NCBI GenBank assembly: GCA_964370065.1 | Contig: CAYJGK010000024.1 | Location: forward strand, 1 to 25,233 | Reading direction: 5' to 3' | Source: CAMQRS01 sp964370065 | Lineage (GTDB): Bacteria > Bacillota_I > Bacilli_A > Erysipelotrichales > Erysipelotrichaceae | Length of the DNA: 25,233 nt | In this document: positions 1-7,301 of the stretch, in pieces | Position numbering within the stretch: the stretch's first letter is position 1 | How the letters are laid out: each line of letters starts with the position of its first letter | Position numbers and translations under genes: made by a program | The notes under the pieces: generated by a model | The model's database searches: none | What the model was told of the DNA's origin: nothing | Seen by the model: only the letters and a program-made list of their open reading frames with translations

Positions 1-81
1 GATAATCCTAAAGATACTTTAGAAAAAGAACTTAAAGAAGCTAAGACTAAACATGTAAGAGTTAATAATGTTTATATTTAA
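1..81 (+). CDS. 3' end of an unidentified protein
   Basis: The first 81 bases are open in frame 1 and end in TAA, giving 26 residues rich in Lys and Glu (begins DNPKDTLEKELKEAKTK, ends NNVYI). It looks like a charged, helical C-terminus. The gene starts outside the window, so I cannot assign a family. It is followed by about 50 bases of AT-rich spacer and then the left end of an insertion sequence. The reading could be chance, but codon use is natural for this genome. Confidence 0.4.
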   Translation, partial: DNPKDTLEKELKEAKTKHVRVNNVYI

Positions 82-130
82 TTTATTAATAATTTAGTTA
101 ATTTGATTCAAGATAAAATCTTTACTTAAA

Positions 131-192
131 GAGAGTGTTTTCTGAATTTTTTGTAAACTATAAACCCAATAGTTTATGGTAGAATGATATTT
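131..192 (+). repeat. Left terminal inverted repeat of the IS256-like element
   Basis: Reading inward from 131, the sequence runs GAGAGTG, then AATTTTTTGTAAACT, then GGTAGAATGATAT. This mirrors the right end at 1151 with a few small indels in between. Confidence 0.65.
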
Positions 193-195
193 AGT

Positions 196-229
196 AACAA
201 TATGTGAGTTTGCACATTGTTGCTTTTTT
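196..229 (+). terminator. Hairpin with T-tract at the IS left end
   Basis: AACAAT(A)TGTG pairs with CACATTGTT around a short loop and is followed by GCTTTTTT on the plus strand. It could shield the element from outside transcription, or end the truncated upstream gene. Confidence 0.4.
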
Positions 230-239
230 AAAATATCAT

Positions 240-1072
240 ATGATTATTTACTTTTTCAAAGCTCCCACTATATTCATCCTTCAAATATGATTTGTAGGCT
301 AGAATAAATCATACACCGTTTACATAAGGAATGTTTCATTTTTGTACGATTTTATCTTGTGCTAAATATAATGATTTCAACAAACTTTCATCACTTGGAA
401 ATATTGTACGAATCTTTGTGAACTTACGGAATCCACTATTTAAACTTTCAATGGCATTTGTCGTATACATGATTTCTCTAAGTTCTAGGATGTAGTCGAA
501 CATACTAGATACTTCATTCCAATTATCTTCCCATGGTTTAAAAGCATATGGATATTTCTGCCCCATTTCTCTAATGCAGCTTGTGCATTTTCAACGCTTA
601 TCGCACTATATACAGATTTTAAATCTTTACAGAAATCTTTTCGTTTTTATAGCCTAAGTATTTACATGAATTACGTATTAAGTGAACTATACAACGTTGT
701 TAAACGACAGATGGCTAAACAGATGTAATCGTACTCTTAAGTCCTGTTAATCCAGCTGAGCACATGATTAAAATATCTTAAATCGCTCTTGCATATAAAT
801 TAATAATCTTTTGATCAACATCAGATATATCACGTGAATGTTTTTCAATTACAACTGGCTCGAAAGAAGCATTACGATCTCTAGGTACAGTAATATCTAC
901 AATACCTTGCGATGTTTTTACGTTTTTTTATACCCCTATGTTGATGGAATTCTGTGTCCATCATTTCTTGTAGGGTTTCTCCAAGTAGGTCTTTTAATGC
1001 ATTGATAATATCTGTTGGTGATGTTACTCCATATTCTTCAATAATATGTTTTATAATATCTTTTTTACTCAT
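240..1072 (-). pseudogene. IS256-family (mutator-type) transposase, deleted and frameshifted
   Basis: The N-terminus is intact: ATG at 1072, 10 bases after a GGAGGA site, encoding MSKKDIIKHIIEEYG and the typical LLGETLQEMMDTE segment. The frame then shifts in an A-rich stretch near 920. It resumes as DITVPRDRNASFEP and DVDQKIINLYARAI, where a stop (near 776) joins directly to a sequence like DILI-C-AGLTGLKS. About 95-100 family-typical residues are missing there, including the region of the first catalytic Asp. The usual VDG second Asp is replaced (reads SAG). Further stops follow before QRCIVHLIRNSCKYLGY. The C-terminal block from 566 (KYPYAFKPWEDNW, YTTNAIESLNSGFRK) is well preserved to 336, and a degraded tail runs to about 240. 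It is clearly non-functional. Confidence 0.85.
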
Positions 1073-1094
1073 AACAAAAATCCTCCTTTGGTAA

Positions 1095-1151
1095 CTATAT
1101 TTCATTCTACCATTAGAGGATTTGAGTTTACACAAAATTATTTACAGGCTC
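1095..1151 (-). repeat. Right terminal inverted repeat of the IS256-like element
   Basis: On the minus strand from 1151 it reads GAGCCTG, then AATTTTGTGTAAACT, then GGTAGAATGAAATAT. It lies just upstream of the transposase ribosome binding site (GGAGGA, 1081-1086), so it probably also carried the transposase promoter. Confidence 0.65.
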
Positions 1152-1252
1152 AAATTAGAAGTGAACAATTAACAAAATCAACTCAATAACTATGAATTAA
1201 TTATTGATAAATTTGGTCGCCCTCATTTACAAACGTACAATATTTCTCCATA

Positions 1253-1282
1253 AAGAAAAACCACATCTTTTAGACGTGGTTG
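1253..1282 (-). terminator. Intrinsic terminator of the surface-protein gene
   Basis: On the minus strand AACCACGTC pairs with GATGTGGTT (one G-U pair) around a short loop, followed by TTTTTC. It lies 22 bases past the stop codon of the 1305-2840 gene. Confidence 0.75.
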
Positions 1283-1304
1283 AACTATATATATTATTTA
1301 TTAG

Positions 1305-2840
1305 TTATTTTTTTAAAACTTTTTTGTTATTTAAACTTACAATAGTTCCTAAAGATAATAGTGTTAAAACTATATACATTAAAATATTATCGCTTGTATT
1401 AGGATTAATTGTTCCATCAGTAGTTGGAACATTACCTTCCGGATTTGGTATATCCGTTCCAGTTTCTGGATTACTTTCTATTATTGTTAAATTAGCTATT
1501 AGAAACTTACCACTTGAAAATCCAACCTCAACACTATGAGTTCCAACTTCTAATGTACTTAATAATTCTTCTTCTAAAACTAAAACTATACTACCTTCAA
1601 GAAATCTAAATCCACCTGTAATTTTCACATCATCTATTTTAACATAGTCATATAAAAATGATGTAAAATCTAAATCAAATGAAAATGATGCTTCTTTTAT
1701 ATTAGTTTTATCAACAATTTGATTATCACCTTCAGTAGGTTTGAAATAAATAACCTCAGATATTACTTCTATTGATGAACCTTTAGTTACATTAGTTAAA
1801 GATACAGTGTAAGTAGTTACAGGATCTATTAATACTTCCACTCCATCTACTAAAACTGATTTAATTCTATATCCATCTATAGCATCAAATGTTAAATCCT
1901 TACTATCTTTTTCTTCTATGATTAAACTAGTCCCATAACCATGTTTAATCCCACTATCTGTAGTAATATCAACTGTATATGTAGGAAGGATAGTTCCTAC
2001 AACACTTACTTCTTCTCCATTAACTACTTCATAATTTTTAGTATCTATTGGGTTATAAGAAGCTGGATAAGTATTAGTTCCTTCTTCTATCAATGTATCA
2101 GGATTATCAAAAGTCCATCCCTTTGGTAAACTTACAGTTGATAATGTTTTACCAACATATCCATCATATTCATTACCATTTAAAGTTTCTACTTTTTTAT
2201 TAATAGTAAATTCGTATATTAAAAGCGTTGCATTTGTATTTTCAAACTTATAAAGATAATTATGATCTAGTGCAATAAATATTCTATATTTCCTTGCATC
2301 GATTGCATTTGCATACATGTCTGTTCTTTGCATCCCATTTTCAATATAACCTTCAACAACAGGGAATACTTCATTACCAGTATATTCATACTCAGTAATT
2401 GATAGCTTTGGTTGTGGCAAAACTGTTCTAGCAGGATAAACAGACATTTCTACATCTGCCAACATATCTACTTCTCTACCTTCATACTCTATAGTCATTG
2501 TCATTGTACATTTTATATCTCTAACAATTGCAGTGTCTTTTAAAGTATAACTTATATGTGTAGCTTTCGATGCATTAATTACAGTTGCATCTTCTCTTGT
2601 AATTTCAAGTGGGCATACATCATCAAATCCATATCTAACTATAGGATATTCAATAGGATCGTCATTAAAATACGATACATAAGTAAATGGACTCATTGTT
2701 CCATATTGCTCAACATCTCGGACACTTGATACATCAATTTCTATATTGATACTACTTGGATCGATCACTTCTGCCCTAACACAATTAAAGTTTAAAAAGA
2801 ACATTGTTAACATTGCTGTTATAAATAAATTTTTTCTCAT
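1305..2840 (-). CDS. Cell-wall-anchored surface protein with NPNTSD sorting signal
   Basis: A 511-residue secreted protein. Residues 1-23 form a signal peptide (MRKNLFITAMLTMFFLNFNC..A) preceded by a GAGGG ribosome binding site. The C-terminus has NPNTSD at 479-484, a hydrophobic segment (ILMYIVLTLLSLGTIVSL) and a KK..LKK tail, the layout of a sortase substrate with an NPxTG/S-D type variant of LPXTG. Between them: a beta-rich N-terminal half, an MBG/YDG-like segment (NTYPASYNPIDTKNYEVVNG, about 255-280), a bacterial-repeat-like segment (DGYRIKSVLVDGVEV, about 320-340) and a domain ending in LEVGTHSVEVGFSSGKF, as seen in other Gram-positive surface proteins. The probable role is adhesion or cell-surface architecture; the ligand is unknown. 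No sortase gene is in the window. It is a single-gene unit with its own terminator, next to IS and pseudogene debris, which suggests an accessory locus. Confidence 0.85.
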   Translation of the reverse strand: MRKNLFITAMLTMFFLNFNCVRAEVIDPSSINIEIDVSSVRDVEQYGTMSPFTYVSYFNDDPIEYPIVRYGFDDVCPLEITREDATVINASKATHISYTLKDTAIVRDIKCTMTMTIEYEGREVDMLADVEMSVYPARTVLPQPKLSITEYEYTGNEVFPVVEGYIENGMQRTDMYANAIDARKYRIFIALDHNYLYKFENTNATLLIYEFTINKKVETLNGNEYDGYVGKTLSTVSLPKGWTFDNPDTLIEEGTNTYPASYNPIDTKNYEVVNGEEVSVVGTILPTYTVDITTDSGIKHGYGTSLIIEEKDSKDLTFDAIDGYRIKSVLVDGVEVLIDPVTTYTVSLTNVTKGSSIEVISEVIYFKPTEGDNQIVDKTNIKEASFSFDLDFTSFLYDYVKIDDVKITGGFRFLEGSIVLVLEEELLSTLEVGTHSVEVGFSSGKFLIANLTIIESNPETGTDIPNPEGNVPTTDGTINPNTSDNILMYIVLTLLSLGTIVSLNNKKVLKK

Positions 2841-2900
2841 TTCATCATCCCTCTTTTTCTTAGAAATGTTATAATATATTTTTTAATATATATTATAATT

Positions 2901-3187
2901 ATTTTTTTATACAGAATTACTGACTTTATTTGTGAAAACTACCCAAATCACAAAAATTGGTATTTCAGAAAGCATCTCCAAGCTATAATTACTGACGATC
3001 GAAATATATTGTTCGTTCTCCAGAAGACGGAAATAAAATATTGACAATGGCTTGTCTAAAAAAAGATGAGGAAGAACAAATAATATGTACTCTATATGTT
3101 TCAGATGAATATAGAGGCTTAGGTATTGAAACTTTAACAAACAAACAGGATTTATATGTTAGATTTATTAAATCACTAAAAAAATAA
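2901..3187 (+). pseudogene. GNAT-family acetyltransferase remnant (frameshifted, 5' truncated)
   Basis: The plus strand reads LYRITDFICENYPNHKNW, then YFRKHLQAIITDDRNILFV, in one frame from about 2907. Near 3015 it shifts by one base into RSPEDGNKILTMACLKKDEE, then QIICTLYVSDEYRGLGI. The last segment is the GNAT acetyl-CoA-binding signature (V..EYRGLGIG, with the final Gly replaced), after which the sequence departs from the family (ETLTNKQ) and stops at 3187. There is no start codon with a ribosome binding site upstream, only a run of AT-rich bases. So the start is lost, there is an internal frameshift, and the tail looks altered. The substrate cannot be told. Confidence 0.7.
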
Positions 3188-3224
3188 ATTACACACAAAG
3201 AAGATAAATAATTTTATAAAATTG

Positions 3225-3338
3225 TGTTATACTACATATAGTGATTGAGTGATATCAATCGACTTAAGTAAGAGTTGTAGATACCTACTTCACTTGCTCC
3301 ATGAAATAAAAAAGACTTCAGTAATGAAGACTTTTTTA
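3225..3338 (+). ncRNA. Candidate small RNA with its own promoter and terminator
   Basis: An extended -10 (TG at 3225-3226, then TATACT at 3228-3233) would start a transcript near 3240. The next 65 bases contain GATTGA/TCAATC (3243-3248 with 3255-3260), AAGTA/TACTT (3266-3270 with 3286-3290) and GTAG/CTAC. An intrinsic terminator follows at 3307-3338. The only frame inside is ATG-AAA-TAA at 3301. The total is about 100 nt. I recognise no family, and no good -35 is visible. It could instead be the leader of something lost from this decayed region. Confidence 0.35.
3307..3338 (+). terminator. Bidirectional-looking intrinsic terminator
   Basis: AAAAAAGACTTCA and TGAAGACTTTTTT pair around GTAA with one A-A mismatch. 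T-tracts stand on both strands. Confidence 0.65.
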
Positions 3339-3470
3339 TTATTTACATAAAATAATAATCAGCTATTACATTTTTTACCATGCAAATTATATGTGAAAGA
3401 TACATAAAATCGAATTCAGCAAATCGTTTTAATAGCTACCAATATTTTTTATTATTTTACTTGTGTACAT

Positions 3471-3498
3471 AAAAAAATGGATGTGTTATCATCCATTT
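3471..3498 (-). terminator. Terminator of the rex-asnS-HMA operon
   Basis: On the minus strand AAATGGATG pairs with CATCCATTT around a 6-base loop, and seven T residues end the stem. It starts 4 bases after the HMA gene stop. Confidence 0.85.
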
Positions 3499-3502
3499 AT
3501 CA

Positions 3503-3694
3503 TTATAAGATTTTATATCCTAATTCTGTAATAATTCTTCTACTCGTTGTTACAATATCACCGTTACGCTCTACAGCTACTGATTTTCTTGCTACATTAA
3601 TTTCGCAAGGAATCGCCATTTCTAATAGTGCATTTTTAATCTTGTTTGCACAATTTTCACATGTCATATTCTCAATAATAAATATATGTTTCAT
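3503..3694 (-). CDS. Small heavy-metal-associated (HMA) domain protein, CopZ-like
   Basis: A stand-alone 63-residue HMA protein. The metal-binding motif is MTCENC at residues 10-15, the MxCxxC pattern used for Cu(I) and some other soft metals. The pattern beta-alpha-beta-beta-alpha-beta can be followed through to LGYKIL. Such proteins carry copper in the cytosol to P-type ATPases or repressors. Here no copper ATPase or CopY/CsoR gene is nearby; instead it sits 10 bases after asnS as the last gene of the rex-asnS operon, directly before the terminator. The length (about 63-69) is normal for the CopZ family. The metal is unproven. Linkage to a redox regulator is consistent with a redox or metal-homeostasis job, but that is inference. 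Confidence 0.75.
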   Translation of the reverse strand: MKHIFIIENMTCENCANKIKNALLEMAIPCEINVARKSVAVERNGDIVTTSRRIITELGYKIL

Positions 3695-3704
3695 AAATAT
3701 CGCC

Positions 3705-5099
3705 CTAGAAAATTAAGTTTCTTGGTGTTCTTGGGAATGGCTCAACATCTCTAATATTTTGCATTCCTGATAAATACATCATAAAACGATCAAAACCTAA
3801 ACCAAATCCCGCATGTTTACAACCACCATACTTACGTAAATCCATATACCACTGTAATGATTCTGTTTCAATATTCATATCTTTCATACGATTTTCTAAT
3901 ACATCGTATCTTTCTTCCCTTTGGCTTCCACCAACTAACTCACCAACTCCTGGTACTAACAAGTCACAAGCTGCCACAGTTTTTTTATCATCGTTTACAC
4001 GCATGTAGAAAGATTTGATTTCTTTTGGATAGTCCGTTAAAAATACAGGTCCACCAATAATTTGTTCACAAATATAACGTTCATGTTCTGAATTTAAATC
4101 CATACCCCAGAAAATTTTAGCGTTATCGAATTTTACACCATTCGCTATTGCTTTTTCTAACTCTTCAATGGCTTGTGTATATGTCATACGTTTAAATTCT
4201 GAATCACGTACTGCACTAATTCTTTCAATACATTGCTTATCAATAACAGCATTGAAGAATTTCATTTCTTCACTAGCATTATCTAATACATAGTCAATAC
4301 AGAACTTAATCATATCTTCAATTAAATCCATGTTGTCATCTAAGTCAGCAAATGCAATTTCAGGCTCAATCATCCAAAATTCACTAGCATGTCTAGTTGT
4401 ATTTGAATTTTCAGCTCTAAATGTAGGACCAAATGTATACACATCTCTAAATGCCATCGCAAAAGCTTCTACATGTAATTGTCCCGATACTGTTAATGAA
4501 GCATGTTTCGCAAAGAAATCTTCATCATATTTTGCATCCGCACGCGTTGTCACACTAAATGCTTCCCCTGCTCCTTCAGCATCATTTCCTGTTATTATTG
4601 GTGTATGTACATAAACGAACCCTTGGTTTTGAAAGAATTCATGTATTGCCATACTCAGTACTGAACGCAGTCTAAATGTTGCATAAAACGAATTCGCTCT
4701 GACCCGCAAATGTGGTATTTCTCTTAAGTATTCAAATGAATGACGTTTCTTTTGCAAAGGGTATGTTTCATCACATGCGCCTTCTAAGACAGATGTTGTT
4801 ACTTCAATCTCAAAAGGCTGTTTACCATCTGGCGTCACAACAAGTTTACCTGTTACTTTAATAGCTGACCCTGTAGAATATTTTGCTACTTCATCAAATT
4901 TTTCAATTCCTTCTCGATACACTAATTGGATATTTCTAAAATAGGATCCATCATTTAATTCTATAAATCCTACTTTTCCCGAGCAGCGATTCGTACGAAT
5001 CCATCCTTCTAGTTCTACATATTCTAATGTATCTAATTCCATTTGAGAACCTGTACAAACTGTTTCATATAGTTCTCTCACTGTCATAAATTCTATCAT
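3705..5099 (-). CDS. asnS: Asparaginyl-tRNA synthetase
   Basis: A 464-residue class IIb aminoacyl-tRNA synthetase that charges tRNA-Asn with asparagine. An N-terminal OB-fold anticodon-binding domain (about 15-115, with VELEGWIRTNRCSGKVGFIELNDG) is followed by the catalytic core. Motif 2 is FRAENSNTTRHASEFWMIEPE in two parts (about 228-250). Motif 3 is near the C-terminus (GFGLGFDRFMMYLSG, then VEPFPRTP). The length is normal for bacterial AsnRS. The ATG at 5099 follows GGAGG by 5 bases. It lies 12 bases downstream of rex and 10 bases upstream of the HMA gene, so it should be co-transcribed with both. No T-box leader is present. The presence of AsnRS means Asn-tRNA can be made directly in this organism. 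Confidence 0.97.
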   Translation of the reverse strand: MIEFMTVRELYETVCTGSQMELDTLEYVELEGWIRTNRCSGKVGFIELNDGSYFRNIQLVYREGIEKFDEVAKYSTGSAIKVTGKLVVTPDGKQPFEIEVTTSVLEGACDETYPLQKKRHSFEYLREIPHLRVRANSFYATFRLRSVLSMAIHEFFQNQGFVYVHTPIITGNDAEGAGEAFSVTTRADAKYDEDFFAKHASLTVSGQLHVEAFAMAFRDVYTFGPTFRAENSNTTRHASEFWMIEPEIAFADLDDNMDLIEDMIKFCIDYVLDNASEEMKFFNAVIDKQCIERISAVRDSEFKRMTYTQAIEELEKAIANGVKFDNAKIFWGMDLNSEHERYICEQIIGGPVFLTDYPKEIKSFYMRVNDDKKTVAACDLLVPGVGELVGGSQREERYDVLENRMKDMNIETESLQWYMDLRKYGGCKHAGFGLGFDRFMMYLSGMQNIRDVEPFPRTPRNLIF

Positions 5100-5111
5100 A
5101 TTTACCTCCTG

Positions 5112-5741
5112 TTACTTTGTCTTTGATAATGCATTTGTCTCAAACACTATTTCTTGTATACTTGAAACAACATCTACTGTTTTTACTGTAATTCCTTTTG
5201 GAACTTGGATATGTTTATGGGTAAAGTCAATAATTCCTGTAATTCCACAATTGATTAATTGATCAACTGTATTTTGGACGTTATCTGAAATTGCTAATAT
5301 TGCAATTCTACATCCTTTTGGCATATTTTCTTTAATCGTATTAATATCATAGACTGGAATATTAAATCGTACACCTTGTCTGTCTTGATCGACATCGAAT
5401 GCACATGTAATCTCACCTACGACATGATCCCATTTATTATATTTCATCAATGCTCTTCCTAAGTTACCTGCACCTACTAAAATGATTTTTTCATCGAAAT
5501 CTAATCCTAATTCTTGGTTAAATATTTCAATTAATGTATCAATATCATACCCATAACCTTGCTTTCCCAAATTTCCCAACAAAGAGAAATCACGGCGAAT
5601 TGTAGTTGGTTCTATACTTACTACTTCACTCAATTCCTTAGACATGACTCTAGTTTTTCCATATTTTTTTAATCGGCGTAACGCCTTTAAATAAATCGGA
5701 TATCTTTGCAAAGTCGCCTTTGGCACTTTTCTTTCGATCAT
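5112..5741 (-). CDS. rex: Redox-sensing transcriptional repressor Rex
   Basis: Rex represses anaerobic and fermentative genes and lets go of DNA when NADH is high. An N-terminal winged helix (about 1-75, with YPIYLKALRRLKKYG and EPTTIRRDFSLLGNLGKQGYGY) precedes a Rossmann domain with the NAD(H) motif VGAGNLG. The protein ends in the domain-swapping helix (VVSSIQEIVFETNAL). I start it at ATG 5741 (MIERKVPKATLQRYP), 209 residues, which matches the family. The in-frame ATG at 5759 lies within the -10 hexamer and has no ribosome binding site, while 5741 follows GGGTGAT. It heads an operon with asnS and the HMA gene. A Rex-like half-site overlaps its -35, so autoregulation is likely. Confidence 0.95.
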   Translation of the reverse strand: MIERKVPKATLQRYPIYLKALRRLKKYGKTRVMSKELSEVVSIEPTTIRRDFSLLGNLGKQGYGYDIDTLIEIFNQELGLDFDEKIILVGAGNLGRALMKYNKWDHVVGEITCAFDVDQDRQGVRFNIPVYDINTIKENMPKGCRIAILAISDNVQNTVDQLINCGITGIIDFTHKHIQVPKGITVKTVDVVSSIQEIVFETNALSKTK

Positions 5742-5757
5742 TTTTATCACCCATGTC

Positions 5758-5785
5758 ATTATATCACATATTTATCGCTTGTGAA
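5758..5785 (-). promoter_or_regulatory. rex operon promoter with extended -10
   Basis: On the minus strand: -35 TTCACA (5780-5785), a 16-base spacer, then TGA plus TATAAT (-10 at 5758-5763). The predicted start of transcription is near 5751, leaving a leader of only about 10 bases before the ATG at 5741. Confidence 0.7.
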
Positions 5786-5805
5786 ATATTTAATTTATTG
5801 AACAA
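5779..5805. promoter_or_regulatory. Putative Rex operator overlapping the rex -35
   Basis: TTGTGAAATATTTAATTT (5779-5796) matches the first 13 positions of the Rex consensus TTGTGAAATATTTCACAA. A second inverted half, TTGAACAA, lies at 5798-5805. The good half covers the -35. The spacing of the two halves is longer than in the classical 18-bp site, so the second half may be fortuitous. Confidence 0.45.
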
Positions 5806-5852
5806 ACAATAAAATTATTGAAAAAAAGAAGAAATCACATGACTCCTTCAAT

Positions 5853-6857
5853 TTAATCCATTGGAAAATAAGATTTAGCACTGACATCAAAATCAGCGCG
5901 TTTTCCATTTTCAAATGCATAATATCCTGCACAAGCAATCATAGCTGCATTATCTGTACAGCACCATAACGGTGGTATTAACAATTCTTCTTTCCGCGTT
6001 TGCATCACTTGTGTCATCAATTCACGTAAACGGGAATTAGCTGCTACACCACCAGCCAATACCACTTGATTCACAGTATATTCATCTAGTGCTTTCAATG
6101 TTTTGTTCACAATTAATTGCAATGCTGTCTCTTGAAATGAGGCAGCTAAACAAGCCGGATCAAATGTCTCATTTTTACGTTTACAACGATCGATAAATTG
6201 CAAGACTCCACTTTTTAAGCCACTAAAGCTCAGGTCGTATTCCCCCTGTGTTTTAGGAGTTGGTAAAGTGTAGATGGCCTGTCCACTTTTTGCAAGTTTA
6301 TCAATTTGAGGTCCACCAGGATACGGCAGCCCTAGAACGCGTCCCACTTTATCGTAAGCTTCTCCAATTGCATCGTCTTGCGTTGTTCCAATAATTGAAC
6401 TATGATTTGCATCACTCATATACACTAGTTCAGAATGCCCCCCACTTACAACTAGTGCAAGAATTGGATAGTGAATATCTGCAATTAATTCATTTGCTAA
6501 AATGTGCCCTTTGATATGATGGACAGGAACTAATGGTTTATTAAATGCCCAAGCTAGTGTTTTAGCTGCTTGCACCCCCACATGCAAAGAACCAATTAAT
6601 CCTGGCCCTTGGGTAAATGCAATAGCATCCATATCTTCCACTTCCATATTTGCTTTTTGTAATGCTTCTTCAATAATCATAGAAACATTTTCAACATGGA
6701 TTCGACTTGCTACTTCTGGTAAAACCCCTCCAAATTGTTTATGCACATCAATCTGAGTAGCCACAATATTGGAAATCACTTCCTTTCCATTTTTTACTAT
6801 CGCACAAGCCGTTTCATCACAACTTGATTCAATCCCTAATATATAGACATCTTTCAT
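5853..6857 (-). CDS. tsaD: tRNA t6A threonylcarbamoyltransferase TsaD
   Basis: The catalytic subunit that transfers threonylcarbamoyl to A37 of ANN-decoding tRNAs in the cytosol. It is an ASKHA-fold protein of 334 residues, the usual length. It shows GIESSCDETACAIV at the N-terminus, the metal ligands H114 and H118 in HHIKGH (113-118), SGGHSEL, GEAYDKVGRVLGLPYPGG, the LAGGVAANSRLR segment and a C-terminal CTDNAAMIA with the third metal ligand Asp. Its ATG overlaps the rimI stop by 4 bases (ATGA), so translation is coupled. It is the last gene of the five-gene operon from 8884. No strong terminator follows; a weak stem before a T-run at about 5822-5845 is the best candidate. Confidence 0.97.
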   Translation of the reverse strand: MKDVYILGIESSCDETACAIVKNGKEVISNIVATQIDVHKQFGGVLPEVASRIHVENVSMIIEEALQKANMEVEDMDAIAFTQGPGLIGSLHVGVQAAKTLAWAFNKPLVPVHHIKGHILANELIADIHYPILALVVSGGHSELVYMSDANHSSIIGTTQDDAIGEAYDKVGRVLGLPYPGGPQIDKLAKSGQAIYTLPTPKTQGEYDLSFSGLKSGVLQFIDRCKRKNETFDPACLAASFQETALQLIVNKTLKALDEYTVNQVVLAGGVAANSRLRELMTQVMQTRKEELLIPPLWCCTDNAAMIACAGYYAFENGKRADFDVSAKSYFPMD

Positions 6858-7300
6858 TTTAAACCTCCTATACCTTTTCCTAAAACTATGGCATCTTCAT
6901 TATTATCTGTATAGTATCCTTTACGAACACTTAGCTTTAAAAAATCATGTCCAAAGTATAAACGTTGGGCAACAACATTACTACGACGCACCTCTAGAAA
7001 TATTGTTTCACAATTTTCTTCTATTGCTTGCTCTATCATGTGGTCAAGCAGAATATGTGCATAACCCTTTCCTTGATGTGCTTTTGCAACAGCAATACGT
7101 ACGACTTCACAACTATCAAATGTAATCCAATAATCCACATAACCTACAATTTCATTATCTATTTCTAATACCGCTAATTTAGCACATGGATTATCTTCTA
7201 ATTCATATAGAAGATGCTCTGTTTTATACACATCACTAAAACACTGTTGTTCGATGTTTTCAATGTCACCTAAATCCGCTAATTCCATTCGGCGTATCAT
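6854..7300 (-). CDS. rimI: Ribosomal protein alanine N-acetyltransferase RimI
   Basis: A 148-residue GNAT-fold enzyme expected to acetylate the N-terminal Ala of ribosomal protein S18 or similar N-termini. The acetyl-CoA-binding motif is VRIAVAKAHQGKGYAHILLD (about 73-92). It is followed by LEVRRSNVVAQRLYFGHDF and a C-terminal KGYYTDNNEDAIVLGK, which is the RimI signature ending. It sits between tsaB (1 base away) and tsaD (4-base overlap), the standard Bacillota order. The ribosome binding site before ATG 7300 is weak, so translation probably depends on coupling to tsaB. An alternative ATG 12 bases downstream would trim four residues. Confidence 0.92.
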   Translation of the reverse strand: MIRRMELADLGDIENIEQQCFSDVYKTEHLLYELEDNPCAKLAVLEIDNEIVGYVDYWITFDSCEVVRIAVAKAHQGKGYAHILLDHMIEQAIEENCETIFLEVRRSNVVAQRLYFGHDFLKLSVRKGYYTDNNEDAIVLGKGIGGLK

Positions 7301-7301
7301 C

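Larger units (their letters stand above)
131..1151 (-). mobile_element. IS256-family insertion sequence, internally deleted remnant
   Basis: An element of about 1.02 kb is bounded by imperfect terminal inverted repeats. Both ends start GAG, then share AATTTT..GT(G)TAAACT and GGTAGAATGA, read inward from 131 and from 1151. Between them lies a decayed mutator-type (IS256) transposase on the minus strand. Full IS256-family elements are about 1.3 kb. The missing roughly 300 bases match a gap in the middle of the transposase near 776. No matching 8-9 bp target duplication flanks the ends (TACTTAAA on the left, AAATTAGA on the right), which suggests an old or rearranged copy. It cannot move by itself, but its ends might still be usable by a transposase supplied in trans. 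Confidence 0.8.

Noticed and set aside
1204..1539. Open frame of 111 codons on the plus strand
   Set aside because: It runs antisense to the end and sorting signal of the surface-protein gene, has no ribosome binding site and no protein-like composition.
2907..3198. Two minus-strand frames of 69-77 codons
   Set aside because: They are the reverse of the plus-strand GNAT remnant, which has recognisable motifs; neither minus frame does.
5100..5111. T-box or other riboswitch before asnS
   Set aside because: Only 12 bases separate rex from asnS, so there is no room for a leader.
5742..5759. Six extra N-terminal residues for Rex (ATG at 5759)
   Set aside because: That ATG overlaps the TATAAT -10 element and has no ribosome binding site.
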